From positions 25,018,118 to 25,082,117 of the forward strand of contig NC_083639.1 in the NCBI RefSeq assembly GCF_963576545.1: DNA of 64,000 nt. Direction: 5' to 3'. This DNA comes from Limanda limanda. Taxonomy: Eukaryota > Chordata > Actinopteri > Pleuronectiformes > Pleuronectidae. The notes below the pieces were generated by a model. The model made no database searches and was not told the DNA's origin. It worked only from the letters and a program-made list of their open reading frames with translations. Positions 11,931 through 23,300 of this stretch are shown here, piece by piece (the stretch's first letter is position 1; every line of letters starts with the position of its first letter). A program made the position numbers and the translations under genes.

Positions 11931-12275
11931 AGGTTCACTGTGTAGACTTTGGTGATATCTAGTGACATCTAGTGGTGAAGTGTCATATTGCAGCTGAATA
12001 CCCCTCAGCTCACCCTCCCCTTCCAAACATGAACATTTAGTTTAGTTTGTCCTGTTTGAGCTACTGTAAAAAACATGGTGGCCTCCGTAGAGAGGATCCA
12101 CTCCAGATATATTTATACATATAAAGTATTTAAATACAAAGGGCACATTCTAGGGTAAAGAAAACAACAATTTGTACAATTTAGATGAAACACACTAGTC
12201 AAAACATCACTAGTATTATTTCTATTCAATTTGTGGCAATACATCTAGTAAACCTAAATCATACACATTGAACCT
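11931..12275. mobile_element. Non-autonomous DNA element flanked by TTAA
   Basis: The left end AGGTTCACTGTGTAGA and right end ACACATTGAACCT form short inverted repeats, and the tetranucleotide TTAA flanks both sides (11927-11930, 12276-12279). TTAA target duplications are the hallmark of piggyBac-type transposition. The internal 'gatatctagtgacatctagtggtg' motif belongs to a repeat that is abundant in fish genomes. No transposase is encoded. Confidence 0.6.
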
Positions 12276-12299
12276 TTAACAGCGATCTAGTTTTCAGCT

Positions 12300-12440
12300 T
12301 TGTTTTAGACTCACTTTCATTTCTATTGTTATTTCTAAACTTGCACTAGAAATTTCTTCAGGGTTAATAAAGTCTATCTTATTATATCGTATCTATATCT
12401 TATCTTATCTTATATTGTCTTATCTTAGATACATCAATAT
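12300..12440 (+). repeat. LINE-type 3' tail
   Basis: The sequence GGGTTAATAAAGTCTATCTTATTATATC followed by a TATCT/CTTAT-type microsatellite resembles the 3' ends of fish LINEs, which terminate in 'ttaataaagt(atct)n'. No coding part remains. Confidence 0.45.
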
Positions 12441-12811
12441 ACAGATACAAATTAAGTAGAAAACTAAATACAGCACATACATATAGTATACAATCATCAC
12501 AACTCACATGTATACGGGTAAACAGACTTTGGTTCCAGATATTTCTTGAAAAACAAGATAAGTACCTCTCTCTAGGTACTCTCCCTGAAGTTTTTTTTGC
12601 GTTTTTTCCTCGTATTAATAATACATTTTCTTAAGCCCTATACGAGGCAAATTGGGTTATGCAAAGGTGGGTTATATAAATAAACTGATTGATCTGTATT
12701 TCATATTTTTTGTATACTTTGAATCTGTCTATTTCAGAGGGAAAAATGGGTACTTTTGACTTCTCTGTTTTTCCCTAATCATACTTTGTGTACATAAAAT
12801 AAAAGTCTGAA

Positions 12812-12895
12812 TATTACATTACATTACATTACATGTCATTTGGCTGAAGTCCAAAGCGACTTACAATTAGTACACTCAACATTTATAATATAAAT
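12812..12895 (+). repeat. SINE-core-like repeat (copy 1)
   Basis: An (ATTAC)n lead-in followed by TCATTTGGCTGAAGTCCAAAGCGACTTACAA is a widely repeated block in fish genomes. A second copy occurs at 31,488 just after alpl. The repeat is short and its full extent is unclear. Confidence 0.5.
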
Positions 12896-13512
12896 TATTA
12901 TGGAGGTTCTTTGTTTTTTAAAGTTGCAGTTTGTATACATTTACCTGTATGAATTTGAGGTGCTGTTTTGCCTGTTTTTTGTTGTTTGTTTTATGTTTTT
13001 ATGTATTTTTTATGTTTTTATCTTTTTGAATTTCGCATTTTGTGCTGTTTTGAATGCATTTGCTCGATTAACTTTCTGTTATGTGCTATTTTCTAGGTAA
13101 TTATTGTGCTGTTTAGTATTTTGAAGGCCAGTTTAGGAGTGAGTACTTCAAACTAGATCACTCGTATATATCACTAACACAGAAATAGCTCCTGCTTGAG
13201 GACTTTAGATTTAATATTAATATTTCTGACAATACCTCTGTACTGTTACCAAACTTTTGCTCACAATGGAGTATTTGTACATGGTGAAGTGAATTCTTCC
13301 ACCACTGACAGTCCTGTGTGGGTGCTCTGTCCTGGAAGCAACTCTTGGGTCGCCCGACAGGCGGCGCTCTCCGTCCATCTTCTCCCTCAGCGGCCGCAGC
13401 AGCAGCTCCGTTATCTCTAAGTTTTTTTTTTCTTTTTTGTCTTTTCCCCCTCGTTGGATACAGACCGCTATTCTCAGACCTCCAGAGGAGCAGTGTGGAA
13501 CAGTCGTGGCCT

Positions 13513-13519
13513 TATAAAA
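13513..13519 (+). promoter_or_regulatory. alpl: TATA box of alpl
   Basis: TATAAAA lies about 25-30 bases upstream of a likely start of transcription near 13,543, and 85 bases upstream of a good splice donor at 13,604. It is the only strong TATA-type motif correctly placed for the non-coding alpl exon. Confidence 0.55.
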
Positions 13520-13542
13520 GGGACGTGGAAGCAGCGGTGCAC

Positions 13543-13603
13543 ATTTAATCCAGAGGAGAGGGAATGAGCTGCATGTAGATTTCCTCCTGGACAAGCAGTT
13601 GCA
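13543..13603 (+). other. alpl: Probable non-coding exon 1 of alpl (5' UTR)
   Basis: The segment downstream of the TATA box ends in TTGCA|GTAAGT, a near-perfect donor. Vertebrate ALPL genes start with a non-coding first exon separated from the ATG exon by a long intron, which is the arrangement here (next exon 17,273). The 5' boundary is inferred from TATA spacing. An alternative first exon further down the intron cannot be excluded. Confidence 0.5.
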
Positions 13604-14305
13604 GTAAGTAAAGCTAAGTTTTCTTTTCTATTTTTTAGATTGAAACAGGTTGCGTTTGGGAGATAGAGACATAAATATGCTCACAGTTTGCTTTTCCTCA
13701 GATTTATCTCTTTGCATCTTTGCATCTTCCTCCTTGATTCACTCTTTCCTGTGAGTTTGCTCTGCAGAGTCGAATCATTCAATCTGGATTTATTCTATTA
13801 TTATTCTATAAGAGGTTCTTGTTGCCTGTTGCACAGACACTTGCTGGTTTTTTCTCTCCTTGTTAATTTAGTTTTGTACTCATTTAAGTGATAACAGATT
13901 GGACCACATCATTTTGCTGACATCCTAAAAGTGATTTAGACGATTAGAGATTGTAAAAGTGCATGTGGTGGGCTTCCCTGCACCCCCGTCTGTTCCCCAA
14001 CCCCCCAACCCCTTTCATATAAGAGGCTCCATGCAGCTCAAAGCCCAGTTGAGGGTTCTTTTTTTTTGTTGAAAAGGCAGATTTCTATATGTGGTGTAGA
14101 CTTCTGCAGACATAATTGAGCGGTTTGAGGGTATGGCAAAGTTTGGATTGCTCTAGACTCCTACAACTCATTTAATTCCTTACACCGTTTCAGCTTTATT
14201 ATACAAATCTGTTTTATTATCTTTCTCTTTTTAAAGCTGATACATGTTCATACATGGTGAGAGATGAAATATTTAGCCGAATAAGAAAGCAGGAATAAGT
14301 AAGAT

Positions 14306-15129
14306 TAGGGTTGCAAAATTCCGGGAATATTCAAAGTTGGAAACTTTCCATGGGAATTAACGGGAATTAATGGGAATATACGGGATTTTACGGGAATAAA
14401 CTGGAAATGTTGTGGGTAATTTATACTAACTGTATTTACCTTGTCATATACAGATATAAATATAAACATTTTGTTTTGTCATAGGCTGATTTGAGCCCTG
14501 AGGAAACTTTGGGCACTTGACTATATGCTTCTGCATCGTTGTGTCATTCTTAACATAGGTCTTTGCACAGTATTTGCAGATGTACACAGCCTTTCCTTCT
14601 ACATTGGATGAGGTGAAATGTCTCCACACATGAGATAGTACATGTGGCATTGTTCTGTAGAATAAGATGAGAAAAAAGTTTGTAAAAAAACACTAATGCA
14701 ATGCCAGAGATATAAATAGTTAGCCAAACAATTGGAATCGTCTGTAAACATATTTTACAATTGATGGATAAATGAATGGAAATAGGCTAGATGAACAGAT
14801 GAACAATCCTCAATCAGCATGCTAATATGTTTTCTCCAGTAATATCATTGAAACTTACCTGACTAGTCCTGCACACTACAGCAGGCCTCAGTAGCCCTGC
14901 TGTAGAGTGAAGGATGCTGGGAGTTATCTGTGCATGTGATGGAAGAATGCCTCATTCAATACATCTTTAAAATAGAGTTTTGAATGATGTTTTTATTGCT
15001 CAGCGTTTAATTTGCGTATTTTTTTTTCTTTTTCAAAATTTCCCAAATTCCCGAGCTAAACTTCCCATGGAAAGTTTCTGGAAAGTTTCCGGAAATTTAC
15101 CGAAAACTTTCCGCCCCTTTGCAACCCTA
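14306..15129. mobile_element. Non-autonomous hAT transposon with intact 8-bp target duplication
   Basis: The ends are TAGGGTTGCAAAATTCCGG and a terminal GCAACCCTA. The 8-bp sequence AGTAAGAT flanks both sides exactly (14298-14305 and 15130-15137), as expected for hAT insertion. Inside, on the minus strand, is a short BED-type zinc-finger ORF (14444-14650) and no transposase core. It sits in alpl intron 1. Confidence 0.8.
14444..14650 (-). pseudogene. BED-type zinc-finger fragment of an hAT transposase
   Basis: A 68-codon ORF reads SHVWRHFTSS... CKYCAKTYVKND ... KHIVKCPKF. The W-x2-HF start, CxxC pair and spaced H-x4-C match the BED zinc finger found at the N-terminus of hAT transposases (DNA binding). 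It stops after the finger and has no RNase H-like catalytic domain or C-terminal dimerisation region. It is a decayed or deleted remnant inside the element at 14306-15129, or could encode a stand-alone finger. Confidence 0.65.
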
Positions 15130-15600
15130 AGTAAGATGTTCCCTCAGAGAGAGCTCCTCTTAGTTATTCTGTGTGCACACAGGACTCTGGGTGATGCAGA
15201 CTTTGGTGTGAGGAGCAAACCAAGTTGCTTATTTAAAAAACTGGCAACTTTGATAAGAGTCCTCGCCAGTGAGAGCGAGCAGAGACAGGGGGGGGGGGCG
15301 GTAATGTGTCTTCGAGGCACACAAAGCACTCATCGGCTTTGCTTGTCTTTAAGGGAAGCAGTGATAAATGGTGTGATAGATTGTTTATGGAGGTCAGCTC
15401 CACGCTCGTGAGCAGTAATAAAAGCCTAAGCCATGCTGTGAAGCTGCTACCTGCTGGGGCAGTAACGGGCTCCTTCCTCTTCAGCAGCAGCTCAGCATGG
15501 AGCTGAGGGGAGGGAGAGGCACCGAGGGACAAGTCTCACCAGACCTGACACAGGCTGTGGGCTGTGGACACCTCGGAGCAGCAGGACACTCGGGGACACG

Positions 15601-15738
15601 ATGATCGAAGTGGGAGTTCACGTGATTCTGACCACTGTCCTGTGTGGCCTCCTGCTGGGAGCTGTGGTGGCTCTGCTGTGCTTCTTCACCTGCAGGCTGG
15701 CCGGGGCGCTGCCTCTGGGCGGACCTGGCACCGTCTGA
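15601..15738 (+). CDS. Candidate 45-residue single-pass membrane micropeptide (hypothetical)
   Basis: ATG at 15601 opens a 45-codon ORF beginning MIEVGVHVILTTVL and ending GGPGTV before TGA. Residues 8-31 are strongly hydrophobic (VILTTVLCGLLLG..., ALLCFF), followed by TCR, so a single membrane span is predicted. Codons are rich in CTG, GTG and GGC, unlike the AT-rich intron around it. It lies in the first alpl intron on the same strand, so it could be an independent short gene, an upstream ORF of an alternative alpl first exon, or chance. I do not recognise a family and can give no function. Confidence 0.3.
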   Translation: MIEVGVHVILTTVLCGLLLGAVVALLCFFTCRLAGALPLGGPGTV

Positions 15739-15839
15739 GGTCACTCTGGTCTGCTGCATGTGAGGAATGGTAAACAGGACCTCAACGCTGCCAAGGGGGT
15801 GAAGTTGTGGCCTCGGTCCACTTGGTTGTTCGTTGGCTT

Positions 15840-16075
15840 GGATTACACATAAACTACTATAAGGATTGCAACGAAACTTGGTGGAAGGATGGGACGAGGG
15901 ATGATTTGCACAAATCAAGACAAAGGGGTCGATCCAGGAATTTGTTATATTCACTGATTTCCCAGGGTGTTATTCATGGATCTTGAATGTAAAAATTAAA
16001 CATATTTAGGGGAGTTGACATCTATGAGTGTGTGTAACTTGGTGTGGTTCCGGCAGAAGGACGAGCTCTACTGAA
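15840..16075 (+). repeat. Interspersed repeat, 'ACGAAACTTGGTGGAAGGATG' family
   Basis: Motifs GGATTGCAACGAAACTTGGTGG, TTATTCATGGATCTTGA, CATATTTAGGGGA and CTATGAGTGTGTG occur in an order shared with the copy at 40,900-41,280. This is a very common percomorph repeat. It is inside alpl intron 1. Confidence 0.55.
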
Positions 16076-17272
16076 TATCATCTGTATGTGGTTATTAAAT
16101 CCACTGACTTGTGTCTGCTCGGTGCAGGACTTCTGTTTAACAGGTCCTGGTTCAGATTCGATCCTGGTACAGAGGTGGCACAAACATCTTAGAGTCAGCA
16201 TGAAAGATCGGGTGGGGATTCGTATATAAGATCTTTGTGTGTACTCAACAAAAAAAGAACCAGAAACCTTGGGCCACCACTGCACAGGTAATTTTGAGGT
16301 ACAAGTATAACTGTGCTGAGTTTCTCTCTCAGGGCCGGATGTGTCCAGTCAATCATCTGGTGTTAATCGGCTTTGTTATGGCCCCGTAAACCTCTCGGTG
16401 CTATGGAGCTCAATCCCATTAAAATGACCTTGACTATAAGCATGGGGAAGAAAGGAGGAGGGTGTGGATAATTATAAATGGAAGCATTACTGGCCAGGAC
16501 CCACAAGGGCCCCTGTTGTGACTACTTGCATTCACAGCAAGGCCCAAAGCTTCACTTGACCAGTGCTGGGCTGCGAACTGTGCATTCTAACAAGCTAGGC
16601 CACGAATGCATGAGAAAATATGAAGAAATTAGATATTGCTTCGATGACATGAAACAATCTGCTGCTCGTGTCCTTGTGCTTTTTGCCTTCACAGCTTTTT
16701 TCTTGTTTTATTTTGAAAGCCTTTGTGAGGCTGCAAGGGGATGAGTAATACCTCCACGTCTCTCCACTATTTCTTTTAAGGATCACCCTGAGCAAAGAAC
16801 TAATGCTCAGTTGTTGCGTGGTCCTGATCGGCCCCTCTTTAAGGACTCTTAGGACTTGTATTGCCTCTTTTCGCTTGTGTGTCTGTGTGTACTTTGTGTG
16901 TTTTACCTGTCTGGATCATCCCTACCTCCTGTTCCTCCTCCTGTTGACGTCTCCTTGCCTATTTGCTCAGCTCATGTGTCTGCGAGTGCAGACATGAGTG
17001 TAAACCTTTAAATGACCTTCACTTTACCTGACTGCCAATGTCATGTCCACATGTTGTGTGCTTAAAATCCCTGAAGTCAACACACTCTGCAACATGAGCC
17101 TGTGGTAGAACTCCACCTGCAACAATGTGAGTTACAAGTGATGCTATCGGTAGGTGTGTTTAGTCCAAAACCGCGCAGGCTAAAATAAATATTAAACCGG
17201 GGCGTAAGAGTCGTGGTGTGACAAGATGACACAAACTTAACCACTACTGTGTGTGTCCCTTCTCTCCCACAG

Positions 17273-17367
17273 CTGTGAGGCGGTGCAGCAGACGGGCTCC
17301 CTCAGCTTCTCCAAGTGGCATGTTATGGCCGTCTAGAGAAACACGTCAGCCGCGCGGAGACGAAAAC
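17273..17367 (+). other. alpl: alpl 5' UTR part of the first coding exon
   Basis: The exon starts after TCTCTCCCACAG (acceptor at 17271-17272) and runs to the ATG at 17368. The acceptor has a good pyrimidine tract, which argues that a spliced non-coding exon precedes it. Confidence 0.7.
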
Positions 17368-20300
17368 ATGAAGGTGACAGCCGTGCTCATCATCTGCTCC
17401 TGTCTGATCTTGGGGAGTCTGGGGAAGCCGCAGTTCCCTGGTAAGTTGTGTTGTTAGTCAGCAGACGCCACACAAACAACAACTGAGTAACGTGTGTAAC
17501 TGGAGAAGAGATGTTCAGGACACACACGGTTGTTTGAGTTTGCAGGACAGTGTTTCCCCTAGGTTTACAGCTTAAAGGAATCATAATGTTAACGTGTTTC
17601 TTTTAATGATTTTGAACTGTACATTGGATTTCTGACCGGCGCTATTCTGTGATGCTCAGACGTCATGTGTTTGTCCAGTTCGTCCCTTCTGTAGGACTGG
17701 CAGGGAGACTCTATAAATGGCCGAGTCTGGTTTCCTCTCACAACTGCCTGTTTCTGCTGTCTACGTATTCGACAGAACATTCTTAAAACCAGTGGTGTAT
17801 AAAGTACTTGAAAGCCATACTTGAGTAAAAGTACAGATATCTTACTTGAAAGTGACTCCGGTTAAAGTAAAAGTCACCCGTCAGAAAATGACTTGAGTAA
17901 AAGTCTTAGAGTTGCTCATATTAAATGTACTTAAGTATCAAAAGTATCTGGTGTTGAAATGTACTTAAGTATCAAAAGTAAAAGCACAAGTACCAAAATT
18001 AAAAATGCTAAGTGCTTTTTATAGTAGGCCGTTACAGACAAAAAACAACCCCAAATTGTTGAGTTCAGGATTTATTTCAACTGACCGAAAAATGTATAAT
18101 TTTACAAATTTTGGGTTAGGGTATAACCCTAACCCTGTTTACGTGGATGTTTAGACTAAGTAGACACGGCCAACCAATGATAGTCTATTTGCCAACAGTT
18201 TTTGTTTAAACCAACTACGTCCAATATTTTCTTTAAGAAAAGTTAACCACTTGCTGCTTCGAGCTATGTATTTATGTGCAGATGTTAACACAAAGCAGGA
18301 AAGGGAAAACAAATGTGAATCGAAAAAGGAATACCTTCAAAAAATTATGTAAATTCACCTAATAAAAGCCCTCATAAAGAAAATTAATTTGCCTGAATAA
18401 TAATCCTTACAATTTCAATAGGGCCACATGTCTGTCAGTGCCTGGGCCCTAATAATAAAGACTGAACCGAGCTCCTGCAGGAGCGAGAGAGCGAGAGAGA
18501 GAGAGAGAGGTGCGCCGTGTGTAAAGCTGCATGTTCCGCCAACCTCCGCCGCTCAAGTAACGAGCCAGTTTTGAGAATGTAAGAAGTAGAAAGTACAGAT
18601 ATTTGTGCTCAAATGTAGCGAGTAAAAGTTAAAAGTCGTCAGGAAAATAAATACTCAAGTAAAGTACAGATATGTGAAAAATCTACTTAAGTACAGTAAC
18701 AAAGTATTTCTACTTTGTTACTTCCCACCACTGCCTAAAACCAAAGAGAAAACTGAAATAATCCCCTATTCATTCTCTATGATCTGTAATTTATCTATCT
18801 ATCTATCTGGCTATCTATTTATTTATGCATGCATGTATATATGTATGTATGTAATGTATGTATTTACTGACTTCCATAAGTAACCTGGATTGCCGGAATC
18901 CGGAAATTTTTTTGGATCCGGTACTTATGTTTATCGCGTTTACACGAAGCCCAGTCACGAAAACACGGAAACGCTGCAGCGGAGTGGTTGAAATCACTGT
19001 AAAGACGTAATGGAGCATGCGCTTAAAGTGAAAGAAGACTAAAGTCGAGATCCTACTAGCAATCTCTGCATAACGACTTCTCTACCACCTGAAATCACTG
19101 TTACCACAGCAATCAAACAGGACTAGTTAGAATAGAGCACTTCGTCATAACCCTCGTTTGTGTTAAGTTACCATTTTGAAACTTCCGTCTATAATAAAAA
19201 TATTTTCACGTCAGATTTGCCGGTTTTGAACAATGGTCCGATGAAAATAGATTAAACAGTGATAGAAGGAAGTGACGCAGCGGGGTTAATAATGGTTCAG
19301 GCTGAGGTTGCGAGGCGAGGTGCGTTCACGGTTAAATACAACAAGCGGAGAAAGCAGAATCGCGAGCTGACCGGCGCTGAGAAAGCAGCGCCCCCCTAAT
19401 AGAATGGTAGGGGAAACACTGCAGGAGGATGTTAGAAAGACTTAAAGGAAGTTTTTCTGTCTAGAGGATTTCTTGTTGTCCTAGAGGACTTTTGTGCCGC
19501 TACAGAAAATAACAGGAATTTATTGATTCTTGTTTCTTGTAAATTGTTTATAAAAGCTTATCCACTGTTACAAACAATGTCTAATGTCAAATGTAACCCT
19601 TTTCGACAATTTGACTCTACCCTGATTATAGTTAGAGAAGAGACTGACACTTATCTTAAATATAAAGTAATCTGCTGACCAAGTTATTGATGAACAGTAT
19701 TTCAAATATCACAAAACCGTGAAATATATTCATATTGTCCCCAGAACCTAAGGTGACATCTATAGATTACTGATTAAATAATTCAAAATATAAATATTCT
19801 GTTATAATTTCTTGTCTTCCTTAAAATCAACTTAAACTGTCAAATTAATATCTAATACTTTTATTTTCAAATTCAATTAATTGAATAACCAAATTGATTT
19901 TAATCTCAGTTGTTGTACATTTGGTAATAAGTCATAGTTTTTTTAACAGTTTGTGACTATTGCCTTAAATATATTTCCCCTTGTTTTATGTATAACACAT
20001 TTCTATATTCTGACTAATCTGATCCACATTTACTGGAATAAAAATGTATATGTTGAATCCAGCCAACCAGACTTATTATTGTTTATTGTGATGCACAGAT
20101 CAGGAAAAGGAGCCTAAGTTTTGGAATGCTTGGGCCCAGCGGACCCTGAAAAACGCCCTGAATCTGCAACAACTCAATACAAACAAAGCCAAAAACCTCA
20201 TCCTCTTCCTCGGAGATGGTAAGTCATCATTCCTTTTCTTTACTGATTCACTCACACACACCCCAAACCCTGTGTAAAACCACTTAAAGGAGGAAATGTT

Positions 20301-23300
20301 TTCCGTAATCTCATCAGTAAACACCCTAAATGTCAGATTCTCTTCGGTCTTGACCACATTTCCCCCTCTCATTTTTTTTTTTTTTTTATAGATGTGATTA
20401 ATTATAAAACTCCCAGTCAAGGTAATAGTTTTATGTAAATTGAAAGTGACCCAGTGGAAAATAAAGGAGATTTGTTTTCTAATGGTTAACAGTAAACTAG
20501 ATTGCACTGCCACCACATCACTGGGCTTCTGTTTGTGCCGGGACGCTCATTGGTTGCATAATAACTTTTATCCTCCATCGGGCCTCTGCTCCCTCTGTTT
20601 GGACATGAGCACAGAGAGACATTCTTGTGCACTGCAGCATATGTGCTCGTGTTAGTATAGTTACAGAATAACACGCAGCATCTTCTGGAGTTGAGTGAAA
20701 AGGTGGCAGTACGCAACGGGAGATGATTGTCAAACTGGAAACTGATTCTCAGACATTTCCCAAGAAAATCACTGGCTGGGGTGAAAGTAATGAGTCTCAG
20801 CTGCACGTTGACCCATTGTGGCTCTGAGCCTTAGATTTAATTGTGCAGGACAGACTTTCACATACGTGTGAGTTTTATCACAGTTTGTTTATATTCCTGA
20901 ACGCAATACAAGGCCGTGGAGAACTTTTGAATTCACCCGGCTCTGCCAGGTCAAATTTCCAAAGATATCCTCACTTCTTGTGACCTAAAATGGTATAAGA
21001 CACACCATGAGTTTGTCGGTGGGACTTTCAGTTTCATTCTAGACAAACGAACAACACAAAAATCATATCATACAAGCTCTTTTCTTCCTGTCCCATCAAA
21101 AGTATCTGTTTTAACAAGTGGTTTCTTTCTAAGTAAATGTTATGTCTCACAGCAGCAGTCTTATCTAACTCAAGTGGCCAAAAAAACCAACAGTCAGTTA
21201 CATATTGCAAAATGAGCACAGCAGTGTTTTTTCCCCCCAATGTTTGTCTTTATCTCCCACCCTGAGGAAAGAAGATAATACCATCTAACCGTCTACTTTT
21301 GGTGTTTAGGGATGGGCGTTCCCACGGTAACGGCTGCTCGAATCCTGAAGGGTCAGCTGAGCGGACAGAGCGGAGAGGAGACGCAGCTGGAGATGGACAA
21401 GTTCCCTTTTGTGTCTCTGGCTAAGGTCTGATTTGTTCATTATATATATCACACTGTATAGGGTAATGTATCGATCTTGCTTTGGCCATTGATGGTTCCC
21501 TGACAAAGGTCTCTGACCGTTAACAAGGTCATCTCGTGGGTTATGTCATCCGGGCTGTGTGTTATGACACAGATTTCATATTAGTCACACAGACATTGTA
21601 GAGTAGTTTCATTATTTACACCTTTATATCTATGTATTAGTTTAATGTAAGAACAATTTTGGCAATATCCTTTTGTTTTTATCTTTATCACTGTCAACAA
21701 CGCTCCTGAAAAAGACCAGGGGCCTGTACTACGAAGATGTCTTTTCCTAATCTAGCTTCACTAAACCTAATCTGGCTACAGGCAAGTTAGAGGTGCCATG
21801 TACAGTTCAATCCATGCTTCTGTGTTGAAGCTACACTGTAGCCTAAACAGTGATACCAGATCATTTGTAAATGGACCAGAAACCAGAACACACTCACCAC
21901 CAGCATAGAAACTCTACCGCCAATAGCGTTTCGACGTTGTAATTGCAGTGCGACTCACACACACATAAGTACAGCTATGAATGCTCAGCCCTGTGCATAT
22001 AGGCTACATGCTACATCCTAGCTTTGACTCAGAAGCATGAATCAGCCTTAGGTTACCACTGTGATTAACCCCAGTAGGATGTCAACCCACTTTGTGCCAG
22101 AAAACCCAGGGTTCAACCTGAAGTTACCTGGTTAACCACAAATCTTGTTTTGTAAAATTTACTTTATCTTGCTAATGAGTAATATCTGTGTGACCAAAGC
22201 CTGATATAGCTTCTCGTTGCTATGGAGCTTAATTGTTGTCCAAACCTTATTGAAAACACATAACTGAGCTGCACATTACACTGGGTGACATGTTCCTTCA
22301 TTGCACGAGCATTCAGTGGCAGCTGTAGTGCATCGGTGGCATCCCAGACAAGAGCTGAAACTAAAATTGAATTAGCTTGCATTCATTTGGTCTCAATAGA
22401 GTAAACTTAGCAGTGCACAACATAGCCTTGGCTGTAAATACTGTGAGAGAAAGAGTCTGACTACTTATTCAAACCTTTTGATAAAACAACTCTATTTGGA
22501 TTTTGAGGAAACCGAGTTTCAACAAAAAATTTAAACATTATGTCACTGTATAAACAGGAAAACTATATTGTACAACTTGTGAAAAATGTTTTAGTGGAAA
22601 GTCCTGACATTTTATTGGGTTGTTTAACCCGTACATCTCAGAAAATTGCTGCCTGAACATGGTGGACGGATTTGTGTGTCTCAGAGATCCTGAGAGCAGG
22701 ATTGTCCTTAGTCCTTGGTAGGGTCTCCCAAGGCAAGTGTTGTCCCACAGGAGGGGCCAGACCGAGAGTGGTTCACATTAACAGGGACTTTGAGACTGCA
22801 TCATCGTGCCTGGATTAGGAAAACTGGGCAACCCGAGAGGACCGGGGTAACCTTTGTGTAGGAGGAGTTCAAGGATAAAGACTTTCAGCTGGCCTCAAGA
22901 AAGCTCAGGCAATCTCAGGAAGGGGAAACAGGGCTTAGCCCAAACTGTTTTCAGCTGGGGAGGATTGCTGAAGGTGGGATGGGGCGGGGGGCTCTGGTGC
23001 ACTGACGAACCTCAGAATCCTTTGAAACAATGTGGATGAAACAGTAGAGCAACACAGTGGACCGACCCTTGCAGGGTTGCTTGAGTTTGTCCATCCAGTC
23101 TACAGATGTTTTATGAATTTAGAGAATACCTATGACTGGTCTCTTCGATGATCATGTGGGGAATATTGCGGGAATATGAGGTTCCGCTGTTATGAGTCAT
23201 CCTGTACTTGTGTAAAATTGTTTCTATTCCTTGGAAGTAACACACGTACCCTAAGTGCAAAGGTCTCTGCCAAGTTATTCCCTTACCACCTGTATTTTCA

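Larger units (their letters stand above)
11761..13540. other. Head-to-head interval between ece1 and alpl
   Basis: About 1.8 kb between the probable first exons of ece1 (minus) and alpl (plus). It contains a TTAA-flanked element (11931-12275), a LINE-type tail (about 12300-12440) and a SINE-core-like stretch (12812-12895). No coding exon is seen. The AT-rich 12.9-13.1 kb part is low complexity. Confidence 0.5.
17548..19421 (+). mobile_element. Outer hAT-like element, copy 1 (in alpl intron), carrying a nested hAT
   Basis: The left end CAGTGTTTCCCCTAGG and the right end GGTAGGGGAAACACTG are inverted. The 6-mer GCAGGA flanks both sides, although an exact 8-bp duplication is not seen. A second element (17790-18733) is inserted in it. 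An inverted, longer copy of the whole composite lies at 41,851 to about 44,790. Relative to that copy, this one lacks about 400 bp near its right end. No transposase ORF. Confidence 0.7.

Noticed and set aside
18115..18140. Telomere-like TTAGGG/CCCTAA motif (gttagggtataaccctaaccctg)
   Set aside because: Only two to three imperfect units inside the nested hAT element; too short for an interstitial telomeric repeat.
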